From Streptococcus suis (GTDB lineage Bacteria > Bacillota > Bacilli > Lactobacillales > Streptococcaceae), in NCBI RefSeq assembly GCF_002960445.1, contig NZ_POJD01000133.1:1-48569 (forward strand): a DNA stretch of 48,569 nucleotides, given 5' to 3'. The notes below the pieces were generated by a model that was given only the letters and a program-made list of their open reading frames with translations, was not told the DNA's origin and searched no databases. The position numbers were made by a program, and so were the translations under genes. Below are positions 8,495 to 16,028 of the stretch, one piece after another (within the stretch, counting starts at the first letter, position 1; each line of letters begins with the position of its first letter).

Positions 8495-9832
8495 CTATAT
8501 TGTTTGTCCGGCTTTCAACTTTTTCATTAAGACGATGGAGCTTGGAATGAGAACAATGATGCTACCGATCCAGGCTGCGGGATTGGCAGCTGCTGTTCCA
8601 TAAAAGCCCCAATACTGCATACCGATGATGGCGACAGCCGCTCGGAAAATCAATTCCCCAAAGCCTGCAAGAGTTGGAATAAAACCCTTGCCCAGTCCCT
8701 GGATAAAGCTACGAAGAATAAAGAGGCTGGCTACAATCCAGTAACAAATCCCGTTGATGATGTAGTAGATAAGGGCCAAATCCAATACGGTTTGACTGGC
8801 ATTGGGCAGAAAGAGGCCGGAGAAGAAGCGGTTGCCCAGGATGAGCAGGAGGGCAAATACTAGTGCCCAAGCGATGTTTAGAACCAAGGCCTGACGGACA
8901 CCTTCTCGGATCCGTTCGTAGAGCTTGGCCCCATAGTTCTGGGCTGTGAAGGTTGCGATGGCTAGACCAAGATTGACCATGGGCAGCATAGCTAGCTGGT
9001 CAGTACGGAGGGCGATAGCTTGGGCAGCAATGGCATCCGTGCCCAGTTGGTTGACCATGAATTGTAGGGTCATGGCTCCGATAGCGATAATACTGGCTTG
9101 AAAGCCCATAGGAAAAGCTAGTTGTGCGTGTTTCTTGAGATTGTCTTTGTCTAATTTTATATCAGATAAGCCGATATGGTATTGGGGAACCTTACGGGCA
9201 ATGTAAAAAATCAAAAAGAGAACAGAACAGGCTTGGGCTGTAATGGTAGCAAAACCAGCTCCGAAAACACCCCATTTCATGACTAGGATGAAGAAAAAGT
9301 CTAGACCGATATTGATAAAACAAGCGATGATCAGGGCTATGAGTGGCGTTCTAGAATTTCCAAGACTTCGGAGAGCAGAAGAGAGAAAATTATAGAAAAT
9401 AGTAAAGGTCAATCCTCCGAACATGGCTGTCAGAAAGGCATGGGAATGTGGAAGAATGCTGGTAGGTGTCCTCATCAAAACTAAAATCGGTTTCAAAAAG
9501 ACTAAGGCAAGGAGTGTCAATACTAGACTGATGAGGAAGGAGTAGAAAAGTCCATGGACAAAGGATTTTTTCAACTCATCAAAGTCACCTGCCCCAAAGC
9601 GTTGGGCGGAAATGATGGTCAGACCATTGGTCACTCCTTGTGCAAAACCGATGATGAGAAAAATCAAGCTGGCAGTTGAGCCGACACTGGCAAAGGCTTC
9701 TTTTCCCAGGGTATGACCCACAATCATAGAATCGGCAAAGTTATAGGCCAATTGGAAAAAAGAACCAATCAGTAAGGGGATGGCAAATTGTAAGATGACA
9801 ATAATTGGTTTCCCTTTTGTTAAATCGTTCAT
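8495..9832 (-). CDS. MATE-family efflux transporter
   Basis: A 445-residue protein with about twelve membrane segments in two pseudo-repeats. The MATE N-terminal pattern is clear (a start resembling LTKGKPIIVILQFAIPLLIG, then FADSMIVGHTLG and GFAQG). MATE proteins export cationic drugs or organic molecules using Na+ or H+ gradients; the substrate is not predictable. An AAGGAG site precedes the ATG. It probably has its own transcript, because a hairpin separates it from ktrA upstream. Confidence 0.92.
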   Translation of the reverse strand: MNDLTKGKPIIVILQFAIPLLIGSFFQLAYNFADSMIVGHTLGKEAFASVGSTASLIFLIIGFAQGVTNGLTIISAQRFGAGDFDELKKSFVHGLFYSFLISLVLTLLALVFLKPILVLMRTPTSILPHSHAFLTAMFGGLTFTIFYNFLSSALRSLGNSRTPLIALIIACFINIGLDFFFILVMKWGVFGAGFATITAQACSVLFLIFYIARKVPQYHIGLSDIKLDKDNLKKHAQLAFPMGFQASIIAIGAMTLQFMVNQLGTDAIAAQAIALRTDQLAMLPMVNLGLAIATFTAQNYGAKLYERIREGVRQALVLNIAWALVFALLLILGNRFFSGLFLPNASQTVLDLALIYYIINGICYWIVASLFILRSFIQGLGKGFIPTLAGFGELIFRAAVAIIGMQYWGFYGTAAANPAAWIGSIIVLIPSSIVLMKKLKAGQTI

Positions 9833-9856
9833 GCATTCTCCTTTGTTAACAGACGA

Positions 9857-9893
9857 GAAGCCTACTAGGAGTTTTATCCTCTAGTAGGCTTTT
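9857..9893. terminator. Hairpin between ktrA and the MATE gene
   Basis: Arms AAGCCTACTAG and CTAGTAGGCTT form an 11-bp stem. The T-run (TTTTTC) lies on the plus-strand side although both neighbours are on the minus strand; the minus-strand exit is only TTCTCGTCT. It may be a weak terminator for ktrA or an attenuator ahead of the MATE gene. Confidence 0.55.
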
Positions 9894-9901
9894 TCAATAT
9901 T

Positions 9902-10567
9902 TTAGTTAGCTAGGTCTTCAAAGTGGTCAACGGTATTATGATCTGTAATGGCCATGATGAGTTCTTCAGTTTTGAAAACATAGTCTGGGGTTAATTGGAT
10001 ATTCAATTCCTGATTTTCCCCACTACGGTAGCCGATGATATTCATCTTATAGCGTTGACGGAGCTTGAGCTCGCCCAGGGTTTTACCAATCCATTTTGCA
10101 GGCGGATGAAATTCCACGATGGAAACATTACCTTCTAGTTCAAATAGGCTGGTTGTGTCTTTGTGAAGAAGTTGCTTGGCCAGTGAAATACCTGTTTCTC
10201 GTTCTGGAGAGATGACCTTATCTGCACCGACACGAAGGAGAATTTCTTTGGCGGTTGTTCCTTTTACTTTGGCAACAACCATGGGAACGCCGAGAACCTT
10301 GCTATGCATGACAGCGAGAACGCTAGATTCTAAATTCTCACCAGTAGCAACGACGACCGCATCACAGTTTTCAATGCCTGCAGCTCTTAGGAGAGAACGG
10401 TCGGTTATATCACCGACAATCCCTCTAGTAAGAATGGGTTCAAGATGGTTAATTTGTTGTTCGTGGTTATCAATGGCAATGATGTTGCAATCATAATTAT
10501 GTAGGGTCTTGGCAATGGTTGTACCGAATACTCCTAAGCCTAGGATTCCGATAGTATAGTTTGGCAT
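9902..10567 (-). CDS. ktrA: Potassium uptake regulatory subunit (TrkA/KtrA family)
   Basis: The cytoplasmic gating subunit of a Ktr/Trk potassium channel. 221 residues: an RCK-N nucleotide-binding Rossmann domain starting with IGILGLGVFG (residues about 5-14), an acidic strand end near IIAID, and an RCK-C domain in the last 80 residues. Ligands in the family are ATP/ADP, NAD(H) or cyclic di-AMP. The ATG at 10567 has an AAGGAG site; a start 18 bp further upstream would overlap the ktrB stop. It lies 10 bp downstream of ktrB in the same operon. Confidence 0.92.
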   Translation of the reverse strand: MPNYTIGILGLGVFGTTIAKTLHNYDCNIIAIDNHEQQINHLEPILTRGIVGDITDRSLLRAAGIENCDAVVVATGENLESSVLAVMHSKVLGVPMVVAKVKGTTAKEILLRVGADKVISPERETGISLAKQLLHKDTTSLFELEGNVSIVEFHPPAKWIGKTLGELKLRQRYKMNIIGYRSGENQELNIQLTPDYVFKTEELIMAITDHNTVDHFEDLAN

Positions 10568-10577
10568 GATTTCTCCT

Positions 10578-11927
10578 TTATACAAGCATGGATGATTTGG
10601 CGTATTGTAGGCTTTCCTGTTTAGAAGCTTTACGGAGGGAAAGGCTAGCTAGGATAGATAGAGGCCCTATGCGGCCGAAAAACATGAGAGCCATGATAAC
10701 TGCCTGTCCTGCCATGGTGAGTGATGGGGTCAGGTTGGCAGTCACGCCAACGGTTGCTAGGGCTGACATGACCTCAAAGACTAAGAAGAGCAGGGGTTGC
10801 TGCCTATCTGTGAGAACTAAAGCAAACAAGCCTGTCAAAAAGACCAAAAGAAAGACAGAAAAGGTCGCAAAAGCCTTGCGGATGGTCAGGCTATCAATGG
10901 TACGACCAAGGAAGTTGGTATGGGGCAGTCCCAAGATTTCGCTACGGGCATAGAGGACCAGAGTGAGAAAGGCAGTAATTTTAATTCCTCCCGCCGTTCC
11001 TCCTGGTGCTCCCCCCAGCATCATCTGAAAGATATAGATCAGCAGGGTGATAGGAGCCGCTGTGGTATAGTCAATACTAGCAAATCCCGCCGTTCGCATG
11101 GTCACAGTCTGGAAAAAGCTTGCTAGTAGTTTGTGACCAAAGGATAGGTGACCGATGGTAGCAGGATTGTTCCACTCTGTAAGTAGGGTTAATAGGGTCC
11201 CACAGCTCAAAATCGTGGCAGTTAAACCTAGAACCACCTTGGTATGAAAGCCTAGTTTACGAAGATGGAATTTTTGCCCAAGCTGGGTTTGCAAATCAAA
11301 CCAGACAGAGAAGCCCAGTCCTCCCATGATGATTAGGCTGGCTAAGGTCAGGTTAATCAATGGATTGTCAACATAGCGGACAATACTGGTGGCGCCGAAA
11401 TTATCAAAACCAGCATTACAGAAGGCTGAAACGGCTAGGAACATGGAAGTAAATATCCCCCTAGCCCAACCAAATTCTGGTACGAAGTGCAGGGATAAGA
11501 GAATAGCTCCCAGTGTTTCAATGGCTAGGGTGAAGCCGAAAACAGACTTGAGAAAATTTCTAAAATGTTTTGTGTCAGAGCGATTGAGGGCTTCTTGGAG
11601 AGTTGCCATACTCATAAAATTGATTTTCCGACCACCTCGTAGGGCAAAGAGGCCAATAAAACCAACCAGGCTCAGTCCACCAATCTGAATAAGTAGCATA
11701 CAGATGATTTGACCAACTGTAGAATAGGTATCGGCAACAGCCTTTGTAAACAATCCAGTCACGCAGACCATGGACACAGAGGTGAAGAGATGGTCCCAGT
11801 AACGGGCATTAGATGTAGGAACTTGCGAAATGGGCAGACTAAGTAAGAGGGAGCCAAGGAGAATGACCAGCAGAAAGCTGAGAATAATTCGTTGGCTGGG
11901 AGTAAGGTGTATCTTAAATGCTTTCAT
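10578..11927 (-). CDS. ktrB: Potassium transporter membrane subunit (TrkH/KtrB family)
   Basis: The ion-conducting subunit that pairs with ktrA. 449 residues with the four-fold membrane-pore-membrane plan of the superfamily. Selectivity-filter-like glycines are visible: VCVTGL, SAFCNAGFDNFG, MRTAGF and ATVGVTANL. Loss of turgor or cyclic di-AMP often regulates these systems. It is the first gene of the ktrB-ktrA unit, preceded by an AAAGGTAG site and an extended -10 promoter. Confidence 0.92.
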   Translation of the reverse strand: MKAFKIHLTPSQRIILSFLLVILLGSLLLSLPISQVPTSNARYWDHLFTSVSMVCVTGLFTKAVADTYSTVGQIICMLLIQIGGLSLVGFIGLFALRGGRKINFMSMATLQEALNRSDTKHFRNFLKSVFGFTLAIETLGAILLSLHFVPEFGWARGIFTSMFLAVSAFCNAGFDNFGATSIVRYVDNPLINLTLASLIIMGGLGFSVWFDLQTQLGQKFHLRKLGFHTKVVLGLTATILSCGTLLTLLTEWNNPATIGHLSFGHKLLASFFQTVTMRTAGFASIDYTTAAPITLLIYIFQMMLGGAPGGTAGGIKITAFLTLVLYARSEILGLPHTNFLGRTIDSLTIRKAFATFSVFLLVFLTGLFALVLTDRQQPLLFLVFEVMSALATVGVTANLTPSLTMAGQAVIMALMFFGRIGPLSILASLSLRKASKQESLQYAKSSMLV

Positions 11928-11960
11928 AAAGCTACCTTTTCAAAAAATAAAGATGAGCAT

Positions 11961-11966
11961 ATTGTA
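11961..11966 (-). promoter_or_regulatory. Extended -10 promoter of ktrB-ktrA
   Basis: On the minus strand this reads TGCTACAAT, 34 bp upstream of ktrB; no clear -35. Confidence 0.55.
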
Positions 11967-12011
11967 GCATAAATAGGAAAAAAAGTAAGCTAGAAAGCAG
12001 ATTATTTGCTA

Positions 12012-12040
12012 GCCAAAAAGGGCTGGATTTGAGCCAACCC
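12012..12040 (-). terminator. Terminator of the 12-15 kb membrane-protein cassette
   Basis: On the minus strand GGGTTGG pairs with CCAGCCC (one G-U pair) and is followed by TTTTTGG. It is the first terminator-like hairpin after the last cassette gene, about 65 bp past its stop codon. Confidence 0.6.
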
Positions 12041-12103
12041 TATATTATCCAGATTTTTCATTTTTTTTAGGAAGTTACCTATTCGTAGAGAATTGATATA
12101 GTC

Positions 12104-12451
12104 TTACTTTTTTACTTGTCCAATAAAGAGCAGGAGAGCAAATATTCCCCAAAATCCAGCTAAGAGTGGTTTGATTTGTCCAGCGAAAAATCCAATGGAG
12201 AAAGTTAGGGCAAAACCTGCAATGAGAAACTAGAGCAGTGGTTTACGATAAAGATGGATAGCTTCTTGGACAGCATTTGATTCTGGACGGGTAGTTTGCC
12301 AGTCACTATTCAAGATTGGAAGTATAGTGAACAGTAAGATAAAGAGTGGTGGATTGTCTCCAGTCAGGTAGCTATGTATATACAGGCTACAAATTGCTGT
12401 ATAGGAGAGAACAATCAAAGTGAGTATGAGTTTCGGGTTGTTAACGTTCAT
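12104..12451 (-). pseudogene. Membrane protein split by an in-frame amber codon
   Basis: Translation from ATG at 12451 (RBS inside the upstream gene) runs 73 codons and meets TAG at 12230-12232. The same frame then continues for 41 sense codons to TAA at 12104-12106. Read through, it is 115 codons long, against 114 in the upstream neighbour. The part after the TAG aligns with the neighbour's second half: F-A-G-Q-I-K-P-L against W-L-G-H-V-K-P-L, then a matching hydrophobic segment and a Lys-Lys end. So this is one gene with a nonsense codon, not two. A sequencing error cannot be excluded. No function is known. Confidence 0.75.
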
Positions 12452-12785
12452 CTGTTTTCTCCTTTTTGACATACAGCCGATAGAGGATAGCGACAGCAAA
12501 TCCAGCAGGAAGGATGAGGATAAGTGGTTTGACATGTCCTAGCCAAATGCCCACGGAATAGGTCAAGGTCATGGCAATAATTGTAAAGACACTTGAGAGA
12601 ATAAAGTAATGCCTTTCTTTTGCAGATTTAAGAGGTTTGAGCATCTGGACGATGGGAAAAACGAATAGGAAGCTATCGTGAATGGGCTCCTTGACTATGT
12701 AGGAATAGATAAGAAAGGCAGAGAACAGACTATAAAATAGCACAAAGAATTGAAAGGATTGTTTATGGGAAAAGGGGGTGTTCAT
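12441..12785 (-). CDS. Small membrane protein of the DUF3278/XRE cassette
   Basis: 114 residues with four hydrophobic segments (about 11-30, 37-50, 62-82 and 88-106) and a charged end (KKEKTDER). Not recognised as a known family. Its ribosome site AAGGAG is formed by the last codons of the upstream DUF3278-like gene, and its stop codon overlaps the ATG of the downstream paralogue, so the cassette is tightly coupled. The similarity between this protein and its split neighbour suggests a duplicated gene pair whose products may associate. Confidence 0.78.
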   Translation of the reverse strand: MNTPFSHKQSFQFFVLFYSLFSAFLIYSYIVKEPIHDSFLFVFPIVQMLKPLKSAKERHYFILSSVFTIIAMTLTYSVGIWLGHVKPLILILPAGFAVAILYRLYVKKEKTDER

Positions 12786-12788
12786 GGG

Positions 12789-13877
12789 TTACTCCTTATT
12801 TTTTCTTAGCAGAATCTGCTTCCAATTTTTGCAGATAAGCAAGGGCAACCAGGCTAGACTGGCAAAGAGGCCCATCATGCCACCGAAGAGGAGGGATTTT
12901 ACGTGGAAGATGGAATCCAGTAGGGGAAGCTGGAGGCTAAAGAGGTCTGCCAGCCCAGCAAAGAGGCTAGATAGCAGGGCAACTCCCAGTCCCCAAACGA
13001 GTGGCTTGAGGGTCTGTCCTTGTCTTTCCTCAGGGCTTAGTTCGTCCACGTCATATTGAGGCAGGTCAGCATGGAGGGTGCGCATATTAACGATACCAAT
13101 TAGGATAATACTGAAGAAGGCAATGATCATTGGATAGTAGGTAGCCACCTCCAGAGGATAGCGGTAGGCTAGGAAGTAGGCGATGGCATTTCCGAGAGCT
13201 AGGAAGTAGAAGTGGTAGATAAAGGCTATTCCCCCAATCTCATCTGCCTTAGTCCGTCGGTACTCGTCTAAAGGCCCGCGAATACCATAAACGTGCCGTA
13301 TCATGTTTTGGATCCACTTAGGTTCTTTTTTGGAAATAGCAGAGCTGGCAGTCAGTTGTTCTGCTTTTTTCATGCGCTTGCGTAACATGATTTCGATAGC
13401 AATGCCTGTGAAAATACCACCTAGACAGGCTGCAAGGAATTTTCGGAGGTCAAATAGGTGGTCGAGAGGATTGAGTCCCTCCATCCAGGCACCAAAAACA
13501 ACAGTCCAAATGTACATAAGGGCAGTGAAATAGAGGGTGAATTTGAAACTTGCTCCCTTGAGCTGCTTCTGTTCCTTGCTAGTCAATTCTTCTACATCTA
13601 AACTGTCCACTTGGCTGTGGCGCATCTTGGATGCCATATACATACTGGCGGAAAGAGTGGATAGGAGTAGAGCAGTTGGGTAGCCATAGGCAACGACTTC
13701 TGGGTAGCGTTTGGATAGGGCAAGTGCCAGCAGGGTAAGAACCATGGTGCCCCAAAAGAGCAGGATAAAGCAGGTATTGCCTAGTCGGAAGGCTTCTTGT
13801 TTGCGATATTCATCCAGGGGACCTGCGATACCGTAAAATCGTTTGATCAATTTATCTTGAAAGGTTTCTTTTTTCAT
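12789..13877 (-). CDS. Membrane protein with two tandem DUF3278-like domains
   Basis: 362 residues. The first half begins KLIKRFYGIAGPLDEYRKQ (residues about 9-27) and the second NMIRHVYGIRGPLDEYRR (about 190-207). In each half the signature is followed by two membrane helices, an R-Y-P motif, a V-D-E-L-containing linker (SLDVEELTSKEQ and QYDVDELSPEER) and two more helices. This is an internal duplication of a DUF3278-type unit, which usually occurs singly. Function is unknown; DUF3278 genes typically sit beside small XRE regulators, as here. The start has a TAGGAG site and lies 13 bp after the last 66-residue gene. Confidence 0.82.
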   Translation of the reverse strand: MKKETFQDKLIKRFYGIAGPLDEYRKQEAFRLGNTCFILLFWGTMVLTLLALALSKRYPEVVAYGYPTALLLSTLSASMYMASKMRHSQVDSLDVEELTSKEQKQLKGASFKFTLYFTALMYIWTVVFGAWMEGLNPLDHLFDLRKFLAACLGGIFTGIAIEIMLRKRMKKAEQLTASSAISKKEPKWIQNMIRHVYGIRGPLDEYRRTKADEIGGIAFIYHFYFLALGNAIAYFLAYRYPLEVATYYPMIIAFFSIILIGIVNMRTLHADLPQYDVDELSPEERQGQTLKPLVWGLGVALLSSLFAGLADLFSLQLPLLDSIFHVKSLLFGGMMGLFASLAWLPLLICKNWKQILLRKNKE

Positions 13878-13890
13878 ACGATACTCCTAT

Positions 13891-14091
13891 TTACTTACGA
13901 CGAAAAATGAGTGGTAGGTAGGCTAGTCCTAAGAAGTAGATGGTCCCAGCAATCAGCAATTGTAGCCAAAATTTTGCTTGGCTGATAGTATGCAAGATGT
14001 CTGCTCCGCTATTGCCCCAAAGCTGAAAGAGGACAAAGAGCGGGATAAAAATGAGGGTAGAGATAAGGGCTTTGCGTGTATTCTTTTTCAT
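13891..14091 (-). CDS. 66-residue membrane protein, tandem copy 1 (distal)
   Basis: Two hydrophobic helices (about 8-25 and 42-62) separated by a short loop containing N-S-G-A-D-I-L-H, with basic ends (MKKNTRK and FRRK). Not recognised as a named family. It is nearly identical to the two copies upstream and differs at a few positions (T in place of I in the loop, L in FWLQ, A in IAGT). The ribosome site is within AGAAAGGAAAAATTACC. It looks like a small membrane effector or partner of the adjacent DUF3278-like protein, but no function can be assigned. Confidence 0.8.
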   Translation of the reverse strand: MKKNTRKALISTLIFIPLFVLFQLWGNSGADILHTISQAKFWLQLLIAGTIYFLGLAYLPLIFRRK

Positions 14092-14140
14092 GGTAATTTT
14101 TCCTTTCTATTCATTTCAAATGGTGCTGTTTAAGACAATC

Positions 14141-14341
14141 TTACTTACGACGAAAAATGAGTGGTAGGTAGGCTAGTCCTAAGAAGTAGATTGCCCCAGT
14201 AATCAGCAATTGTATCCAGAATTTGGCTTGGCTGATGATATGCAAGATGTCAGCTCCGCTATTGCCCCAAAGCTGAAAGAGGACAAAGAGAGGGATAAAA
14301 ATGAGAGTGGAGATAAGGGCTTTGCGTGTGTTCTTTTTCAT
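14141..14341 (-). CDS. 66-residue membrane protein, tandem copy 2 (middle)
   Basis: Same plan as the neighbouring copies, with exactly 250 bp between equivalent positions. Variants: W-G-N-S as in copy 1, H-I-I-S as in copy 3, and FWIQLLITGA unique to this copy. Differences from the neighbours are few and mostly conservative, so the copies are under selection or recently duplicated. The intergenic spacer downstream is identical to the one upstream as far as read, and both carry a remnant of the regulator gene's 3' end. Confidence 0.8.
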   Translation of the reverse strand: MKKNTRKALISTLIFIPLFVLFQLWGNSGADILHIISQAKFWIQLLITGAIYFLGLAYLPLIFRRK

Positions 14342-14390
14342 GGTAATTTTTCCTTTCTATTCATTTCAAATGGTGCTGTTTAAGACAATC

Positions 14391-14591
14391 TTACTTACGA
14401 CGAAAAATGAGAGGTAGGTAGGCTAGTCCAAGGAAATAGATTGTCCCAGTAATCAGCAGTTGCACCCAGAATTTCGCTTGGCTGATGATGTGCAAAATGT
14501 CCGCTCCGCTATTGCTCCAAAGCTGAAAGAGGACAAAGAGTGGGATAAAAATAAGGGTAGATATAAGAGCTTTGCGCGTGTTCTTTTTCAT
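14391..14591 (-). CDS. 66-residue membrane protein, tandem copy 3 (regulator-proximal)
   Basis: The copy nearest the regulator and probably the parental one, because it follows the intact regulator stop codon by 15 bp, the same distance that separates the other copies from the degenerate regulator tail. It has Ser in place of Gly in the loop (WSNS) and FWVQ. It uses the same AAAGGA site placement. Two membrane helices and basic termini are as in the other copies. Confidence 0.8.
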   Translation of the reverse strand: MKKNTRKALISTLIFIPLFVLFQLWSNSGADILHIISQAKFWVQLLITGTIYFLGLAYLPLIFRRK

Positions 14592-14606
14592 GGTCTTTCT
14601 TCCTTT

Positions 14607-14795
14607 CTACTCATTCCAAAAGAGGCTATTGAGGTCGGTTTCTAGAGCCTTGGCTAGGTTAATACAGAGGTCTAGTGAGGGGTTGTATTTGTTGTTTTCA
14701 ATCATGTTGATGGTCTGCCTGGATACGCCGATGGCCTTGGCCAAATCTAGTTGGGAAATACCGAGCAGTAGGCGGTAGTCTTTGACACGGTTCAT
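14607..14795 (-). CDS. Small XRE-family transcriptional regulator
   Basis: 62 residues, essentially one helix-turn-helix: RVKDYRLLLGISQLDLAKAI (residues 3-22) followed by the recognition helix GVSRQTINMIENNKYNPSL. This is the compact regulator type common next to small membrane operons. The start has an AAGGAGGG site 6 bp upstream. It is the first gene of the cassette running to 12.1 kb. Four TGTCA-N8-TGACA palindromes upstream, one ending only 16 bp before its start codon, suggest it represses its own operon. Confidence 0.9.
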   Translation of the reverse strand: MNRVKDYRLLLGISQLDLAKAIGVSRQTINMIENNKYNPSLDLCINLAKALETDLNSLFWNE

Positions 14796-14810
14796 GTGCC
14801 CTCCTTTCTA

Positions 14811-14828
14811 TGTCAATTATATCTGACA
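14811..14828. promoter_or_regulatory. Putative operator palindrome 1 with embedded -10 box
   Basis: TGTCA-N8-TGACA, 18 bp. On the minus strand the interior contains TATAAT, 16-21 bp upstream of the regulator start. A repressor bound here would block the regulator promoter or initiation. Confidence 0.6.
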
Positions 14829-14875
14829 TATTTGATTAAAAATGAGAGGATAGGTTGGCTATCCTTTTAAACTGC

Positions 14876-14893
14876 TGTCAATTATATCTGACA
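14876..14893. promoter_or_regulatory. Putative operator palindrome 2
   Basis: Identical in all 18 bases to palindrome 1, located 65 bp further upstream of the regulator. Confidence 0.6.
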
Positions 14894-14930
14894 TACTAGT
14901 GTAAAAAAATGTGGGAACCCTCCCTGTATC

Positions 14931-14948
14931 TGTCAATTATATCCGACA
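14931..14948. promoter_or_regulatory. Putative operator palindrome 3
   Basis: One base different from copies 1 and 2 (CCGACA right arm). The spacing to palindrome 2 is 55 bp. Confidence 0.55.
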
Positions 14949-14986
14949 CCTTTCTGTAATGTTATTATATACCCATCAAGAAAACT

Positions 14987-15004
14987 TGTCAACTATATTT
15001 GACA
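14987..15004. promoter_or_regulatory. Putative operator palindrome 4, near the rsmH promoter
   Basis: TGTCA-N8-TGACA with a changed interior, 56 bp from palindrome 3 and 47 bp upstream of the rsmH -10 box. The regulator could therefore also influence rsmH. Confidence 0.55.
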
Positions 15005-15051
15005 CATTTTTTTGTAAAAAGTTTGCAACATCTTTTTGATTTATTTTGTGG

Positions 15052-15057
15052 TACAAT
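15052..15057 (+). promoter_or_regulatory. Extended -10 promoter of rsmH-ftsL-pbp2X-mraY
   Basis: TGGTACAAT ends 9 bp before the rsmH ATG, which places the transcript start about 3 bases from the start codon. Confidence 0.55.
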
Positions 15058-15066
15058 AGATAAGAT

Positions 15067-16017
15067 ATGAGCAAGGAATTTAATCACACTACTGTTCTTT
15101 TACATGAAACAGTAGACATGTTAGACATCAAACCAAATGGAATTTATGTAGATGCAACGCTGGGTGGGGCAGGTCATAGTGAGTACCTGCTTAGTCAGCT
15201 GACGGATGGGGGGCATCTCTATGCCTTTGACCAGGATCAGACGGCTATTGATCATGCCCAGATCCGTTTGGCAGCCTACATTGAAAAGGGGCAGGTGACC
15301 TTTATCAAGGATAATTTCCGTAATCTCAAGGCCCGCTTGGCAGAGCTGGGTGTGACAGAGATTGATGGGATTTGTTACGATTTGGGTGTGTCCAGTCCGC
15401 AGTTGGATGAGCGGGAGCGTGGCTTTTCTTACAAACAGGATGCCCCGCTTGATATGCGCATGAACCGTGATGGTCAGTTGACGGCCTATGATGTGGTCAA
15501 TACCTATGACTATCACGACTTGGTACGGATTTTCTTCAAGTACGGTGAGGACAAATTTTCCAAACAGATTGCTCGTAAAATCGAACAGGCGCGTGCCATC
15601 AAACCTATTGAAACCACGACGGAGTTGGCGGAGCTGATCAAGTCTGCCAAGCCAGCCAAGGAACTCAAGAAGAAAGGCCATCCTGCCAAGCAGATTTTTC
15701 AGGCCATTCGGATTGAAGTCAATGATGAATTGGGCGCGGCGGATGAGTCTATCCAGCAGGCTATTGACTTGCTGGCGATGGATGGACGGATTTCTGTCAT
15801 TACCTTCCATTCCTTGGAAGATCGTCTGACCAAGCAACTCTTTAAGGAAGCTAGCACCATTGATGTGCCCAAAGGCTTGCCCTTTATTCCAGAAGACTTG
15901 AAGGCGCCACTTGAATTGGTCAATCGCAAGCCAATTTTGCCAAGTCAGGAAGAATTGGAGGCCAATAACCGAGCACATTCAGCCAAATTGCGTGTAGCTA
16001 AGAGAGTACATAAGTAG
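15067..16017 (+). CDS. rsmH: 16S rRNA (cytosine-1402-N4)-methyltransferase
   Basis: SAM-dependent methyltransferase of the ribosomal P site, 316 residues. The N-terminal [13 protein letters not shown] and the SAM motif [16 protein letters not shown] (residues about 24-39) are typical, as are [11 protein letters not shown] and the C-terminal FHSLEDR. It opens the streptococcal division cluster rsmH-ftsL-pbp2X-mraY, with ftsL 11 bp downstream. The ATG has almost no ribosome-binding site (GATAAGAT only) and is very close to the predicted transcript start. Confidence 0.96.
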   Translation: MSKEFNHTTVLLHETVDMLDIKPNGIYVDATLGGAGHSEYLLSQLTDGGHLYAFDQDQTAIDHAQIRLAAYIEKGQVTFIKDNFRNLKARLAELGVTEIDGICYDLGVSSPQLDERERGFSYKQDAPLDMRMNRDGQLTAYDVVNTYDYHDLVRIFFKYGEDKFSKQIARKIEQARAIKPIETTTELAELIKSAKPAKELKKKGHPAKQIFQAIRIEVNDELGAADESIQQAIDLLAMDGRISVITFHSLEDRLTKQLFKEASTIDVPKGLPFIPEDLKAPLELVNRKPILPSQEELEANNRAHSAKLRVAKRVHK

Positions 16018-16028
16018 GAGAAGAATCT

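Larger units (their letters stand above)
13891..14640 (-). repeat. Tandem 250-bp duplication, three copies
   Basis: Copies start at 13891, 14141 and 14391. Each unit holds one 66-codon gene plus about 50 bp of spacer. The two inner spacers (14092-14140 and 14342-14390) match the 3' end of the XRE gene at 14607-14640: codons for L-N-S, two variable residues, a stop in place of Trp, then N-E and a stop. Confidence 0.9.

Noticed and set aside
13891..14640. CRISPR-like array
   Set aside because: The units are 250 bp and contain genes; there are no short palindromic repeats with unique spacers here or elsewhere in the window.
15121..15978. Long 285-codon ORF antisense to rsmH
   Set aside because: rsmH on the plus strand has all family motifs; the antisense ORF has no recognisable motif or ribosome site.
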